Assembly (NCBI RefSeq): GCF_003051055.1
Contig: NZ_QAON01000005.1
Location: 1-64,000 of the forward strand
Direction: 5' to 3'
Length of the DNA: 64,000 bases
DNA from: Agitococcus lubricus
Lineage (GTDB): Bacteria; Pseudomonadota; Gammaproteobacteria; Pseudomonadales; Moraxellaceae
Both the position numbers and the translations under genes were made by a program. This document shows, in pieces, positions 50,322 through 60,360 of this stretch; positions within the stretch are counted from its first letter, which is position 1; each line of letters opens with the position of its first letter. The notes beneath the pieces were generated by a model. That model did not search any database, had not been told where the DNA came from, and saw only the letters and a list, made by a program, of their open reading frames with translations.

Positions 50322-51731
50322 ATGCACTCTTTTTTATTTATTTTTTTATGTATTATTGTTTTTTGGTCGCCGCTGCCACTGGGTAGTAATCGTGACTGGT
50401 CTATGTCTTTATTGGCGTTATTGACTAGTTTGTTGGTAGTAAGTTGCCTATTAACATTTCAAAGAAATCATGTCGCCCCTCGTGCACTCAAACAACATAA
50501 AGGATTAGTCTTATTATTTTTTATGATTCCTTTGTGGATAGTTATTCAAATCATCCCCTTACCATCATCGTTTATCGCCTATATTTCACCTCAATCTATG
50601 GTACTGTCATCTAGTCAAGATGCATGGCTAACGATTTCAACTAATCGTGAGGCTAGTCTAAATAGTCTACAAAAAAGCTTGTGCTACGCCCTTTTCTTTA
50701 GTGCATCATTAGTTATTATCAATACGCCTAAACGGCTTGAGACCGTCTGCCAAGTTTTAGTTATGAGTGGAGTGTTTCAAGCCTGTTATGGCGTGATGGT
50801 TGTCTTAGGTGGCTCATCATTCGATGTATTGCATATTATGAGTCCCTATTTAGGCTCAACCACAGGAACATTTATTAATAGAAATCATTTAGCAGGCTAT
50901 TTAGAAATGATTATTCCGATAGGTATCGGTTTATTAATTACACATATTTTACAAAATAAAAATCAATGGGCAGGTTTACGCTCAGCTATCAGAGAATTTA
51001 TTTCTAGTTTACTCAGTGGTAAAGCGCGTATTCGTATTTTTTTAGCGATTATGGTAGTCGCTCTTGTATTATCTCATTCTAGAATGGGTAATACGGCTTT
51101 TTTTGCAAGTTTAGGGTTATGTGGTGTATTTGGTATTTTTATATACCGAAAACATCACAAGGCGAAGTCTTTATTTGTCTTGTTTAGTAGTCTGATTATT
51201 ATTGATATTTTTATTTTAGGGGCTTGGTTTGGTTTAGATAAATTAGCACAGCGTTTAGAAAAAACATCGAGCGATGAAGAGCAACGTGTTTATGTCTTCC
51301 AACAAACCTTACAAGCCATACAGGATTATTGGCTGACAGGCTCAGGTGCTGGTAGTTATTACAGTATTTTTCCACTTTATAGAAATGCCGACATTAGTAA
51401 CTTTTACGATCATGCACATAACGACTTTCTGCAAATTGGCCTTGAATATGGCCTAATTGGCAGCCTCATTTTTGCTGCTATTGTGATTTATAGTCTAACG
51501 TGCGCTGTACAAGCACAAGTTTCTCGACATACCGCCATCCTAAAAGGTGTTGGCTTTGGTGTGATGATGGCAATTCTTAGTATCATGATTCACTCCACAA
51601 CGGATTTTAATTTACAGATTCCTGCAAATGCGCTTTTATTTAGTTTATTATGTGCACTGGCTTGTATTGCACATGGCATAGAGCACCAAGAACATCCAAA
51701 ACGTAAATCTTCTAAATCACGTACTGCATAA
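50322..51731 (+). CDS. O-antigen ligase / Wzy_C-like polytopic membrane protein
   Basis: A 469-residue membrane protein with about 11-12 hydrophobic helices. The Wzy_C signature is present: LSHSRMGNTAFFASLGL in a late helix, then the large periplasmic loop with TGSGAGSYYSIFPLYR and DHAHNDFLQIGLEYGLIG, which supplies the conserved arginine and histidine of lipid-linked-glycan transferases. Such proteins ligate O-antigen to lipid A core, polymerise surface glycans, or in pilus-bearing genera glycosylate pilin. No other polysaccharide genes are nearby. ATG at 50322 is preferred; a GTG at 50259 lies before the terminator. Confidence 0.78.
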   Translation: MHSFLFIFLCIIVFWSPLPLGSNRDWSMSLLALLTSLLVVSCLLTFQRNHVAPRALKQHKGLVLLFFMIPLWIVIQIIPLPSSFIAYISPQSMVLSSSQDAWLTISTNREASLNSLQKSLCYALFFSASLVIINTPKRLETVCQVLVMSGVFQACYGVMVVLGGSSFDVLHIMSPYLGSTTGTFINRNHLAGYLEMIIPIGIGLLITHILQNKNQWAGLRSAIREFISSLLSGKARIRIFLAIMVVALVLSHSRMGNTAFFASLGLCGVFGIFIYRKHHKAKSLFVLFSSLIIIDIFILGAWFGLDKLAQRLEKTSSDEEQRVYVFQQTLQAIQDYWLTGSGAGSYYSIFPLYRNADISNFYDHAHNDFLQIGLEYGLIGSLIFAAIVIYSLTCAVQAQVSRHTAILKGVGFGVMMAILSIMIHSTTDFNLQIPANALLFSLLCALACIAHGIEHQEHPKRKSSKSRTA

Positions 51732-51741
51732 TCCATCAGTC

Positions 51742-51765
51742 AGCGTAAACATCCTTGTTTACGCT
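51742..51765 (+). other. Stem-loop after the O-antigen-ligase-like gene
   Basis: AGCGTAAAC and GTTTACGCT pair perfectly around ATCCTT, 10 bases after the stop codon. No U-tract follows, so it is a possible but weak terminator. A separate perfect palindrome, AGCATCAGTGATGCT, lies at 51796-51810. Confidence 0.45.
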
Positions 51766-51972
51766 AGAGGCGTAATGCTATATTCACAGTAACAAAGCAT
51801 CAGTGATGCTAAATATACAATCCTATAGCAAACACGCTATCAATTCATAACACGATAGTTGTCTTAGTTACGATAAGCCATTACAAACAAAGCTAGGATT
51901 TACATACACTAGTCGTTAATCACTTTCATGCTGATTGTGTATTTTTTTGAGTTCATTATTGGATATGTTATT

Positions 51973-52671
51973 ATGTTGAAAAAAGCCTTATGTATCAGCT
52001 TATTAGCCTTAAGTACACCCGTCTTAGCCGACCATAATCCCCCCCAATATCAGCGTATTGATTTTCAGACCGAAGTCGAAAAAGAAATCGCTAACGACTT
52101 ATTAACCGCCACATTAAGTATTGAATTAAATAATAAAAACCCCTCGCTGTTAGCTAAAGACTTAACAACCGTCACTAATGACGCCTTAAAATTAGGTGCG
52201 GCCTATAATACCGTCAAGTTGACTAGCGGCAATCAACAAACTTACCCTATTTACAATGAAAAAAATAAATTAGATGGCTGGCGTGGTCGTGCAGAAATTC
52301 AAATTTCCAGTAAAGACTTCAAAGCGGCAGGCGAGTTAATTAGTCAGCTTCAATCCAAATTACAGCTCAATAATCTCAATTTTAGCGTAGCCCCAGAAAC
52401 ACGCCGCGAATTAGAAAATCAGTTGATTACAGAAGCCGTCACCGCGTTCAAAACCCGCGCTGATAAAATCAAAGCAGCATGGAATGCCAAAGGCTACAAA
52501 CTTATACAAATGAACTTAGGAACAACGAATAACCAGCCACCTCAACCGATGTATATGATGGCTCGTGCTGCGAAAATGGAAATGGCTGATGCTGCACCTG
52601 CAGCCGAGTATGCAGGAGGTCAAAGCCGTTTGAATGTTCAGGTCTCTGGCAGTATTGAATTGGAAAACTAA
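51973..52671 (+). CDS. Periplasmic SIMPL-domain (DUF541) protein
   Basis: A 232-residue secreted protein with a signal peptide (MLKKALCISLLALSTPVLA). The SIMPL pattern is visible: a strand-rich start with FQTEVEKEIANDLLTATLSIE, the middle WRGRAEIQISSKDFKAAGELISQLQ, and NLNFSVAPETRRELENQLITEAVTAFKTRADKIKAAW leading into the C-terminal strands. This family often acts at the envelope under oxidative or other stress, but no reaction is assigned. The start at 51973 begins the signal peptide; 15 extra residues upstream are not needed. Confidence 0.82.
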   Translation: MLKKALCISLLALSTPVLADHNPPQYQRIDFQTEVEKEIANDLLTATLSIELNNKNPSLLAKDLTTVTNDALKLGAAYNTVKLTSGNQQTYPIYNEKNKLDGWRGRAEIQISSKDFKAAGELISQLQSKLQLNNLNFSVAPETRRELENQLITEAVTAFKTRADKIKAAWNAKGYKLIQMNLGTTNNQPPQPMYMMARAAKMEMADAAPAAEYAGGQSRLNVQVSGSIELEN

Positions 52672-52759
52672 GTCTATTTAGCTATCAAAGACAAAATACT
52701 GAAAGTAAATTTGACACTGGGCTAACACCTAGTGTCATTTGAATACTTAGCAATCACTT

Positions 52760-53434
52760 TTAGCGCGTTTTTAGCCACAACTCTCGGCTCTTCAATGGCT
52801 TATTGCCTAACAGATGCGCTAATGCGCTGCGAAAGATTAACTTTGCCGCTTGACGTGTTGCCGCCTGTGTATAATCTTCAGTCGCAATATTTAAGAGCAA
52901 CTGCCCTTGCCAAGCATTCGCGTCATGTGCTGTGACACGTACGAAGCCCTGCTCTGGGACAAAGCGATAAAACGCGCGGTCAATCAGTATTTGTTCCTCT
53001 GCATCACAATGAAAACAAATACGGTAACCTAATGCACTCAACAAACCAGACTCAAACCGTCTTAGGGTAAGCTCCAAGCTAGCGGGGTCATTTAATTGCG
53101 CCAAGGCTTGGCTATATAAGACAAATAGTTCGGTATGACTTTCTTCATCGGCCATCAAACGGACGAGCAACTCGTTGAGATAAAAACCAGCAAACAAGGC
53201 ATGGCCTTCTAAGACTAAAGGCAATCCTGCTAGCTCACATTGTACGAGGCTTTTAAGACTTTGTTTGCCGCGCCATGCAATTAAACAAGGTTGAAATAAG
53301 GGTGGCGGTGTTTGACGCATGACCGCACTGACACGGCCATGCTCTAGAGTCCAAAAATCCACCAGTCGGCTGCGCTCACGATACGGACGACTATGTAATA
53401 AATAGGCATGGCACAATATCGGTGTCTGAACCAT
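52760..53434 (-). CDS. recO: DNA repair protein RecO
   Basis: A 224-residue protein that helps load RecA in the RecFOR pathway. The N-terminal OB-like part is AYLLHSRPYRERSRLVDFWTLEHGRVSAVMR, and the middle is FAGFYLNELLVRLMADEESHTELFVLYSQALAQL. A pair of cysteines (ICFHCDAEEQ) lies where other RecO proteins carry a zinc finger; the second pair is missing, as in many gammaproteobacteria. Last gene of the lepA-lepB-DUF4845-rnc-era-recO run. Confidence 0.93.
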   Translation of the reverse strand: MVQTPILCHAYLLHSRPYRERSRLVDFWTLEHGRVSAVMRQTPPPLFQPCLIAWRGKQSLKSLVQCELAGLPLVLEGHALFAGFYLNELLVRLMADEESHTELFVLYSQALAQLNDPASLELTLRRFESGLLSALGYRICFHCDAEEQILIDRAFYRFVPEQGFVRVTAHDANAWQGQLLLNIATEDYTQAATRQAAKLIFRSALAHLLGNKPLKSRELWLKTR

Positions 53435-53439
53435 CTTGT

Positions 53440-54387
53440 TTAGATATCACCATAACCTAGACTTTTTAAGGCACGCTCATCATCAGACCAACCCCCTTTG
53501 ACTTTGACCCATAAACTGAGCATCACCTTAGAATCAAACAGCTTTTCCATATCCAAACGTGCTGCTTGACCAATCGTTTTTAATTTTTGGCCACCTTCAC
53601 CTATCACAATCGCTTTTTGGCCATCACGCTCTACTAAAATAGTGGCATCGATACGATACAAACGCCCTTCCACCTTAAAACTTTCAATTTGCACCGTCAG
53701 GTCATAGGGTACTTCATCCCCCATTTGACGCATAATTTTTTCACGAATCATTTCTGCCGCTAAAAAACGTTGGGAACGGTCAGTAATTTGGTCTTCTGCA
53801 TACATCGGTGGTGCATAAGGCAAATAGCGTCCAACTAACTCATGTAAGGTAGTTAAATTATGACCTCGCAAGGCAGATAGAGGTATCACTTCCGAAAAAT
53901 GACGTTTTTGACTCAGTGTCGTTAAGTAGGGCAATAAACTCTCTTTATCGGTGACGGTATCGACTTTATTAAGCACCAAAATCACTGGCGTTTCCACGCG
54001 GCTTAATTTTTCTAATACTAAGTCATCATCGGGCGTCCATTTCAAACCATCAACGACAAAAAGGACTAAGTCGACATCTTTTAATGCACTTTGTGCGGCT
54101 TGATTCATGAGACGGTTGATGGCACGCGGTTCGCGTTTATGCATACCTGGCGTATCGACATAGATAGCTTGGACATTGTTTTCGGTCACAATACCCAAAA
54201 TTTTATGGCGTGTGGTTTGCGGTTTACGCGAGGTAATAGAAAGTTTTTGACCTAGCAGATGGTTTAATAAGGTCGATTTACCTACATTAGGTCGTCCCAC
54301 AATCGCCACAAAACCACAGCGATAATTTTCGGCATCGATGGTCTCTTGTTGATTGCCAAAAAAATTCTCAATCAGTTGTTCGCTCAT
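53440..54387 (-). CDS. era: GTPase Era
   Basis: A 315-residue GTPase that binds 16S rRNA and aids 30S maturation. GTPase motifs: G1 [17 protein letters not shown]2 in TTRHKILG, G3 DTPGMH, G4 NKVDTV, G5 SALRG. The C-terminal KH domain has [24 protein letters not shown]. An N-terminal extension of about 20 residues (from [14 protein letters not shown]) precedes the G domain. It lies 3 bases after rnc and 5 before recO. Confidence 0.96.
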   Translation of the reverse strand: MSEQLIENFFGNQQETIDAENYRCGFVAIVGRPNVGKSTLLNHLLGQKLSITSRKPQTTRHKILGIVTENNVQAIYVDTPGMHKREPRAINRLMNQAAQSALKDVDLVLFVVDGLKWTPDDDLVLEKLSRVETPVILVLNKVDTVTDKESLLPYLTTLSQKRHFSEVIPLSALRGHNLTTLHELVGRYLPYAPPMYAEDQITDRSQRFLAAEMIREKIMRQMGDEVPYDLTVQIESFKVEGRLYRIDATILVERDGQKAIVIGEGGQKLKTIGQAARLDMEKLFDSKVMLSLWVKVKGGWSDDERALKSLGYGDI

Positions 54388-54390
54388 GGC

Positions 54391-55068
54391 TTATTCTACA
54401 CCTAATAATTTTAACAATGCTGTGGCGGCTGCCTGCTCGGCATGACGGCGGCTAGACCCTATTCCTTGCACGGGTGGGTACTGTTCGATGGTACATTGGA
54501 CTTGAAAGGTCTGATTATGGTCTTCGCCTAAGACTTCACTGACGGCATACAGTGGTAAAGCCAAATGCTGTGCTTGCAAATACTCTTGTAGACGACTCTT
54601 AGGGTCTTTAAGCACAGGTTCAGCCGCAACTTCTTGTAAACGTGCACCATACCAACCTAACACACAGTCACGACAAATGGCCATTTGCCCTGAGTCTAGA
54701 TAAATAGCACCGAGCAAGGCTTCTAGGGCATCGGCTAGAATGGAGTCACGTCTAAAGCCACCGCTTTTTAATTCGCCTGCCCCTAAGCTCAAATAATCAC
54801 CAATTTTGAGTTCACGCGCCATAATAGCTAGGCTATCCTGTTTAACAAGATTGGCACGTAAGCGTGTCAGCCGACCTTCTTTTTCTTGCGGAAAGTGATG
54901 ATATAAATAATCAGCGACAATCATGCCTAAAATAGAGTCGCCTAAAAACTCTAGACGCTCATTATTATGATTCCCGCTGACACTGCGATGCGTCAGTGCT
55001 AATTTAATGAGCTTTTCATCCTTGAATTGATATCCTAATGCGTTCATTAACCGTTGATAATTCACCAT
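54391..55068 (-). CDS. rnc: Ribonuclease III
   Basis: A 225-residue double-strand-specific endoribonuclease that processes rRNA precursors. The catalytic signature is HNNERLEFLGDSILGMIVADYLY, and acidic residues in DALEALLGAIYLDSG complete the metal site. The C-terminal dsRNA-binding domain starts DPKSRLQEYLQ and ends RHAEQAAATALLKLLG. The ATG overlaps the TAA of the DUF4845 gene by one base. Confidence 0.96.
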   Translation of the reverse strand: MVNYQRLMNALGYQFKDEKLIKLALTHRSVSGNHNNERLEFLGDSILGMIVADYLYHHFPQEKEGRLTRLRANLVKQDSLAIMARELKIGDYLSLGAGELKSGGFRRDSILADALEALLGAIYLDSGQMAICRDCVLGWYGARLQEVAAEPVLKDPKSRLQEYLQAQHLALPLYAVSEVLGEDHNQTFQVQCTIEQYPPVQGIGSSRRHAEQAAATALLKLLGVE

Positions 55069-55454
55069 TATTCAGTAAAACCGTCAGGACGTTCAGAGGT
55101 ATAGGACTTTTTGAAGTGTACGACCACATCTAGATTGCCCATCAATTTACGGCGCTCTTCGTAGTCAAGCTCAACAATTAAGAGGTTTCCTTCTCGTTTC
55201 AAGACCATCAAATCATCCACTTTACGGTCACGAATGTTATTTCGTTCCATTTGACTTTGTAAATCGGCACCAAATTTACGCAACTCAAATTTATCGACTT
55301 GTGTTTCGCGGAATTTAGATTTTAACATTTCGTCGATGGTATAAAAATCTAAATAAATAGGCCCTACAGTCGCAGACACTTTAATGATTAAACCAAATAG
55401 GCCTACACCGAATAATACTGTCCAATACGACATACCGCGCTGGAAACGACGCAT
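55068..55454 (-). CDS. DUF4845 membrane protein
   Basis: A 128-residue protein with one N-terminal membrane helix (RGMSYWTVLFGVGLFGLIIKVSA) and a small periplasmic domain (GPIYLDFYTIDEMLKSKFRETQ... LIVELDYEERRKLMGNLDVVVHFKKSY). It is the conserved gene between lepB and rnc in Pseudomonas and relatives; its function is not known. The start at 55454 has GGGGGT upstream; an ATG four codons earlier is possible. It ends one base into rnc. Confidence 0.86.
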   Translation of the reverse strand: MRRFQRGMSYWTVLFGVGLFGLIIKVSATVGPIYLDFYTIDEMLKSKFRETQVDKFELRKFGADLQSQMERNNIRDRKVDDLMVLKREGNLLIVELDYEERRKLMGNLDVVVHFKKSYTSERPDGFTE

Positions 55455-55502
55455 GCTTACCCCCATAAACGCATAGGCGCATCAGAGTTGATGCGCAAAT
55501 AA

Positions 55503-56288
55503 TTAGTTAATTGCCCCATTACGATGGAATGAAGGCAAATTAAAGCCTGGCTCTTTGTGTGTCCAAACGTATACTGCTCTACCCACAATATTGGCCTCTG
55601 GTACAGGCCCCCAAAAACGACTGTCGTTACTGTTATCACGGTTATCGCCCATCATAAAGTAATGACCTTCAGGCACTGTGATTGACCATTCTTTACCTGC
55701 AGGATAACTGCCAACTTCCTGACGCGTCAAATGGATATGTGAGCCAAGCACTTCACGAAAGTACTGCTCCCACGGTTGTACGGCGGGCTCTTGTTTAATC
55801 AGTTCACGCTGTACGGCTTGACCATTAATATACAAGGTATCATTTTTGAACTTTATTTTATCACCTGGCAACCCCACAACGCGCTTAATAAAATTCATAC
55901 TCGGCTTGGGCGGAAACTTAAACACCATGACTTCGCCGCGTTGTGGTTTATTCATGGCTAAGATTTCTGTCCCCACCACAGGCAAGCGCAAACCGTAGGT
56001 ATACTTATTGACTAAAATATAGTCGCCCACTTCTAAGGTTGGCAACATCGAGCCTGAGGGAATGGTAAAGGGTTCAAACAAGAAAGAACGTAATACCCAT
56101 ACAATCGCCAACACAGGAAAAAACGAGTAGGCATATTCGATAATAATATGTTCTTTATACTCTTTGCCTTCATATTGTGCCAATTGTTTAGGCGATTTAT
56201 GTTGCTTAAAAAATAACTTGTCGGCTAAACAAATCACGGCCGCCAGTAAAGTCACGGCGGTTAAAATCAATGAAAAATCAAAATCCAT
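55503..56288 (-). CDS. lepB: Signal peptidase I
   Basis: A 261-residue inner-membrane protease that removes signal peptides. Two N-terminal membrane helices (FSLILTAVTLLAAVICLADKLFF and YAYSFFPVLAIVWVLRSFLF) precede the catalytic region. The catalytic serine is residue 80 in IPSGSMLPT and the lysine is residue 135 in FIKRVVGLPGD. The signature GHYFMMGDNRDNSNDSRFWG is also present. The ATG overlaps the lepA stop by one base. Confidence 0.96.
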   Translation of the reverse strand: MDFDFSLILTAVTLLAAVICLADKLFFKQHKSPKQLAQYEGKEYKEHIIIEYAYSFFPVLAIVWVLRSFLFEPFTIPSGSMLPTLEVGDYILVNKYTYGLRLPVVGTEILAMNKPQRGEVMVFKFPPKPSMNFIKRVVGLPGDKIKFKNDTLYINGQAVQRELIKQEPAVQPWEQYFREVLGSHIHLTRQEVGSYPAGKEWSITVPEGHYFMMGDNRDNSNDSRFWGPVPEANIVGRAVYVWTHKEPGFNLPSFHRNGAIN

Positions 56289-58087
56289 TATCGGTCAACC
56301 TTTAATACCGCTAAGAAAGCCTCTTGGGGAATCTCTACGCTACCCACTTGTTTCATACGGCGTTTACCCTCTTTTTGCTTTTCTAAAAGTTTCTTTTTAC
56401 GTGACACGTCGCCACCATAACATTTGGCTAAGACGTTTTTACGCATGGCTTTCACAGTAGAACGGGCAATAATTTGGCTACCAATCGCTGCTTGAATGGC
56501 GACATCAAACATTTGACGCGGAATTAAGTCTTTCATTTTGTCTACTAAAGCCAAACCACGATGACGCGCATCGTTGGCATGACAAATCATCGCTAAAGCA
56601 TCGACTTTATCGCCATTAATTAATACGTCAACTTTCACCAATTTAGCGGTTTCAAACCGATTAAAACCATACTCTAAAGACGCAAAACCACGAGATGTCG
56701 ATTTGAGTTTATCAAAGAAGTCTAATACCACTTCGGCCATCGGAATGTCATAGCTCAAGGCCACTTGATTACCCAAAAATTTCATATCTTTTTGTACGCC
56801 ACGACGCTCGGTCGAGAGGGTCATGACGTTACCCACATATTCTTGCGGCACTAAAATATGTACTTCGGCAATCGGCTCGCGTAACTCTTCGATAATTGAA
56901 CCTTCAGGTAATTTTGAAGGGTTATCGACATAAACAATATCGCCATTTTTCTTTTTCGCTTCGTAAATAACCGTGGGCGCAGACGTAATTAAGTCTAAAT
57001 TGTATTCACGCTCTAAACGCTCTTGGACGATTTCCATGTGTAACATGCCCAAGAAACCACAACGAAAACCAAAACCTAAAGCATCGGAGGATTCTGGTTC
57101 AAAAAACAAAGCTGAATCATTGAGTTTTAACTTTTGTAAGGCTTCACGGAAGGCTTCAAAGTCACTCGAATCCACTGGAAATACGCCCGCATAGACTTGC
57201 GGTTTAACGGTTTTAAACCCTGCTAATATTTCAACATCAGGCGTGGCATGATGGGTAATGGTATCACCTACGGGCGCACCAAAAATATCTTTAATCCCCG
57301 CAATGACAAAACCGACTTCGCCCGCCTCAAGACCGCCTGTTTCGGTATGTTTGGGGTTAAACACCCCCACACTGGTGACATAATGCGATTGACCTGTACT
57401 TTTTACTAACATGCGGTCGCCTTTTTTAATGCGGCCATGACGTACACGTACTAAAGAAACTACACCTAAATAATTATCAAACCAAGAGTCAATAATTAAG
57501 GCTTGTAAAGGGGCATCTCGGTCGCCTTCTGGCGCAGGAATTTTAACAATGAGCTCTTCGAGTAAATCGCCAACACCCAAACCTGTTTTGGCACTGACAC
57601 GACAAGCTTCACTGGCATCAATACCAATAATTTCTTCAATTTCGTGTTGTACACGCTCTGGCTCAACCTGTGGCAAATCAATTTTATTTAATACAGGCAA
57701 TACTTCTAAACCTTGCTCAATCGCGGTATAACAGTTGGCTACCGACTGTGCTTCTACGCCTTGCGCAGCATCAACGACCAACAAAGCCCCTTCACACGCG
57801 GCCAAAGAGCGGCTGACCTCGTAAGAAAAGTCAACATGACCTGGTGTGTCAATAAAGTTCAGTTGGTAACGATGGCCATCTTTAGCGGTGTGATACAAGG
57901 TCACAGAATGCGCTTTAATAGTGATACCACGCTCGCGTTCTAAATCCATCGAATCCAACACTTGTGCTTGCATTTCACGGTCTTCTAAACCACCACATAA
58001 TTGAATAAAGCGGTCTGCTAAGGTGGATTTACCGTGGTCAATATGGGCGATAATAGAAAAATTGCGAATATGCTTAATGTCTGTCAC
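56288..58087 (-). CDS. lepA: Elongation factor 4 (LepA)
   Basis: A 599-residue translational GTPase. G1 is [17 protein letters not shown]3 DTPGHVDF, G4 LNKIDLP. It follows the EF-G domain order without domain IV and has the LepA-specific C-terminal domain ([24 protein letters not shown]). It promotes back-translocation or initiation-stage quality control on ribosomes. First gene of a run of overlapping genes (lepA-lepB) continuing to recO. Confidence 0.97.
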   Translation of the reverse strand: MTDIKHIRNFSIIAHIDHGKSTLADRFIQLCGGLEDREMQAQVLDSMDLERERGITIKAHSVTLYHTAKDGHRYQLNFIDTPGHVDFSYEVSRSLAACEGALLVVDAAQGVEAQSVANCYTAIEQGLEVLPVLNKIDLPQVEPERVQHEIEEIIGIDASEACRVSAKTGLGVGDLLEELIVKIPAPEGDRDAPLQALIIDSWFDNYLGVVSLVRVRHGRIKKGDRMLVKSTGQSHYVTSVGVFNPKHTETGGLEAGEVGFVIAGIKDIFGAPVGDTITHHATPDVEILAGFKTVKPQVYAGVFPVDSSDFEAFREALQKLKLNDSALFFEPESSDALGFGFRCGFLGMLHMEIVQERLEREYNLDLITSAPTVIYEAKKKNGDIVYVDNPSKLPEGSIIEELREPIAEVHILVPQEYVGNVMTLSTERRGVQKDMKFLGNQVALSYDIPMAEVVLDFFDKLKSTSRGFASLEYGFNRFETAKLVKVDVLINGDKVDALAMICHANDARHRGLALVDKMKDLIPRQMFDVAIQAAIGSQIIARSTVKAMRKNVLAKCYGGDVSRKKKLLEKQKEGKRRMKQVGSVEIPQEAFLAVLKVDR

Positions 58088-58233
58088 AGGGAGTTACCAA
58101 TAGGGCGAAAAAAAGTTGCGGCATTGTAGCAAAAAAGTACAGGCTTTTTTATCCATAAAACACGAAATCGTATGACTGATGAGGAGACGTCGCTTTTTAT
58201 CGGTCAAATACGGGAGGGGTTTGGCAGTATCTA

Positions 58234-58258
58234 GGTGCTTGCTAGGTCAGCAAGCACC
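58234..58258 (-). other. Stem-loop after mucD
   Basis: GGTGCTTGCT and AGCAAGCACC pair perfectly around AGGTC, 7 bases beyond the mucD stop on the minus strand. There is no U-tract, so it may be a processing or weak termination stem. Confidence 0.5.
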
Positions 58259-58265
58259 CCATTCC

Positions 58266-59696
58266 TTATTGTGCTTTAGACTTTTCCTTTTTATCGGTCT
58301 TTTCAGAGGCTTCTAAACGAATGGCCATGATGCGCGGTTGTCCATTGCGATTGATAACAATCGGCACAGGTTTGTTGGCAACTATTTTTTTTGCAATCTT
58401 TAAGAACTCTTGCGTATCTTTAACCACTTGACCGTTCAAACGCACAATCACGTCATTGGGTAAAATGCCTGCATCTGCGGCAGCACCATCATCGGCCAAA
58501 CGTAATACTAAAACGCCTGACTCCAACTTTAACTGTACTTTTTCTTGTTCTGTTAAGTTACGAATACCAATCCCCAAACTATTCAGGTCGGGTTCAGCGG
58601 CTTTTTCAGGGGTATCAGCTTCGTCATCAGGTAAGGTAGCCACGGCAAACGGTACATCGAGCTTTTTACCTTCACGCAGTACGGTTAAGGGGTAAGTTTT
58701 GCCGACTTTGGCTCGGCCAATCATTTGTGGCAACTCCGAAGACAATCCAATATCTTGGCCATTAAAAGCAATAATAACATCCCCTTCTTTTAAGCCTGCT
58801 TTATCGGCGGGAGTGTCTGGTAAAACTTTAGCCACCAATGCGCCCGCAGGTTTAGCAAGGCCATAGGCCTCTGCTAAGTCACGGTCAATATCTTGAATAA
58901 CAACGCCTAAATAGCCGCGAGATACTTTGCCTTTTTCTTTGAGCTGGTCAACCACATCCATCGCAACATCAATAGGAATAGCAAACGCCAAGCCCATATA
59001 CCCGCCCGAACGGCTATAAATCTGTGAATTAATACCCACCACATCGCCGTCGGCATTAAAGAGTGGCCCGCCCGAATTACCTGGATTAATCGCGACATCC
59101 GTTTGAATAAAAGGGACATACGATTCGTTAGGTAGCGCGCGTGACTTTGCACTTACAATCCCTGCGGTGGCGGAATAATCAAAACCAAAAGGCGAACCAA
59201 TGGCAAGTACAGGCTGCCCTACCTTTAACTTATCGGGATTACCAATTTGTACCACAGGTAAATTGTCGGCTTTAATTTTGAGCAAGGCAACATCGGTACG
59301 TTCGTCAGTTCCAATCACTTCGGCTTCTAATTCCCGACGGTCATTTAACTTAACGACCACCTTATCGGCATGGTCAACCACATGATTATTGGTTAATACA
59401 TAACCGTCTTTGGAAATAATAAAGCCCGAACCAAAAGACTGACGGTCACGCGGTTGTGGCGCATAGCCAAAATCGTCACCAAAAAAACGTCTAAAAATTT
59501 CAGGGACTTGTTGCTGTTGTTGTAGGCTTCTTTTTTTAGCTTTGGTTGATGCACTGATATTAACCACTGCTTTAGCATTTTTATCGACTAACTCAGAAAA
59601 ATCGACAACGGCTGTTGCTGCCCATGTTGCTTGTATGCCTGTTACACACACTAACGCTAAAACCCAACGTCGCGTTGTCAAAGATGGTGATGACAT
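58266..59696 (-). CDS. mucD: Periplasmic serine protease MucD/DegQ (HtrA family)
   Basis: A 476-residue HtrA protease that degrades misfolded envelope proteins. Signal peptide MSSPSLTTRRWVLALVCVTGIQATWAA. The catalytic triad is in VLTNNHVV (His), GTDERTDVALLKI (Asp) and NPGNSGGPLF (Ser). Two PDZ domains follow (GYLGVVIQDIDRDLAEAYGL..., and the second with GVLVLRLADDGAAADAGI). A short acidic-basic tail ends the protein. Neighbour rseC and its place before lepA correspond to mucD of Pseudomonas. Confidence 0.93.
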   Translation of the reverse strand: MSSPSLTTRRWVLALVCVTGIQATWAATAVVDFSELVDKNAKAVVNISASTKAKKRSLQQQQQVPEIFRRFFGDDFGYAPQPRDRQSFGSGFIISKDGYVLTNNHVVDHADKVVVKLNDRRELEAEVIGTDERTDVALLKIKADNLPVVQIGNPDKLKVGQPVLAIGSPFGFDYSATAGIVSAKSRALPNESYVPFIQTDVAINPGNSGGPLFNADGDVVGINSQIYSRSGGYMGLAFAIPIDVAMDVVDQLKEKGKVSRGYLGVVIQDIDRDLAEAYGLAKPAGALVAKVLPDTPADKAGLKEGDVIIAFNGQDIGLSSELPQMIGRAKVGKTYPLTVLREGKKLDVPFAVATLPDDEADTPEKAAEPDLNSLGIGIRNLTEQEKVQLKLESGVLVLRLADDGAAADAGILPNDVIVRLNGQVVKDTQEFLKIAKKIVANKPVPIVINRNGQPRIMAIRLEASEKTDKKEKSKAQ

Positions 59697-59937
59697 AATG
59701 TTATTTGCTCCAGCATTAAATCGTTAATTGACTGAACCAAAGCAATATAAAGCACTGTTTTATATTACTTTTATAATTTGAAATGCACACTCTTGAACGC
59801 CGAATATGCTTACTATAACCCGAGATGGTGTCTGGCCTAAAAATTAAAAGGATTGTTGGCTGGGTGCTATGAGGCTTTTGTAACTAAGTGCAGTATTTTG
59901 TCAAACTGCGTACCCAATAGAATGGGCTTTGTAACAA

Positions 59938-60360
59938 TTATGGACTCAGTTTTTCTTTTTTATAGGTGACGATAGGTAATTGTGGATGGCCTTGTAGATA
60001 ATGACTCATCATACAACCCGTTGCAAAGCCCAGTACTGCCCCCAAAATAGCGGCGCCTTCACCAGCCCAATATTGCCCAATCAGTGCCAATAATACACAG
60101 ATGCTTAATGGCAACACATACAACCATCCGACGGCTTGCCATAATTGATGTTCAGGAATAGCGACAATTACGTCGTCACCAGAAGCCAAACTCAGCGTCG
60201 TGCTGGCTTCTAAGTAATGCACCGACGCGTTGTTCATGAATGCCAGTTTATTTGCACCACAACCCTGCTGACACGACTGACAACTCGTTTGCCTAAACAC
60301 TTCAAGTTGAACTGTGGTGGCTGATAATACAGACACCACACGCGCATTTTGCTCAATCAC
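59938..60360 (-). CDS. rseC: RseC/MucC family protein
   Basis: A 140-residue inner-membrane protein. The N-terminal cytoplasmic part has the cysteine cluster SCQSCQQGCGANK (cluster-binding in the family), and two membrane helices follow (AVGWLYVLPLSICVLLALIGQY and GAAILGAVLGFATGCMM). RseC is linked to the sigma-E locus and to SoxR-reducing activity in other bacteria. It lies 240 bases upstream of mucD on the same strand. The rpoE, rseA and rseB genes that normally precede it are absent. Confidence 0.9.
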   Translation of the reverse strand: MIEQNARVVSVLSATTVQLEVFRQTSCQSCQQGCGANKLAFMNNASVHYLEASTTLSLASGDDVIVAIPEHQLWQAVGWLYVLPLSICVLLALIGQYWAGEGAAILGAVLGFATGCMMSHYLQGHPQLPIVTYKKEKLSP

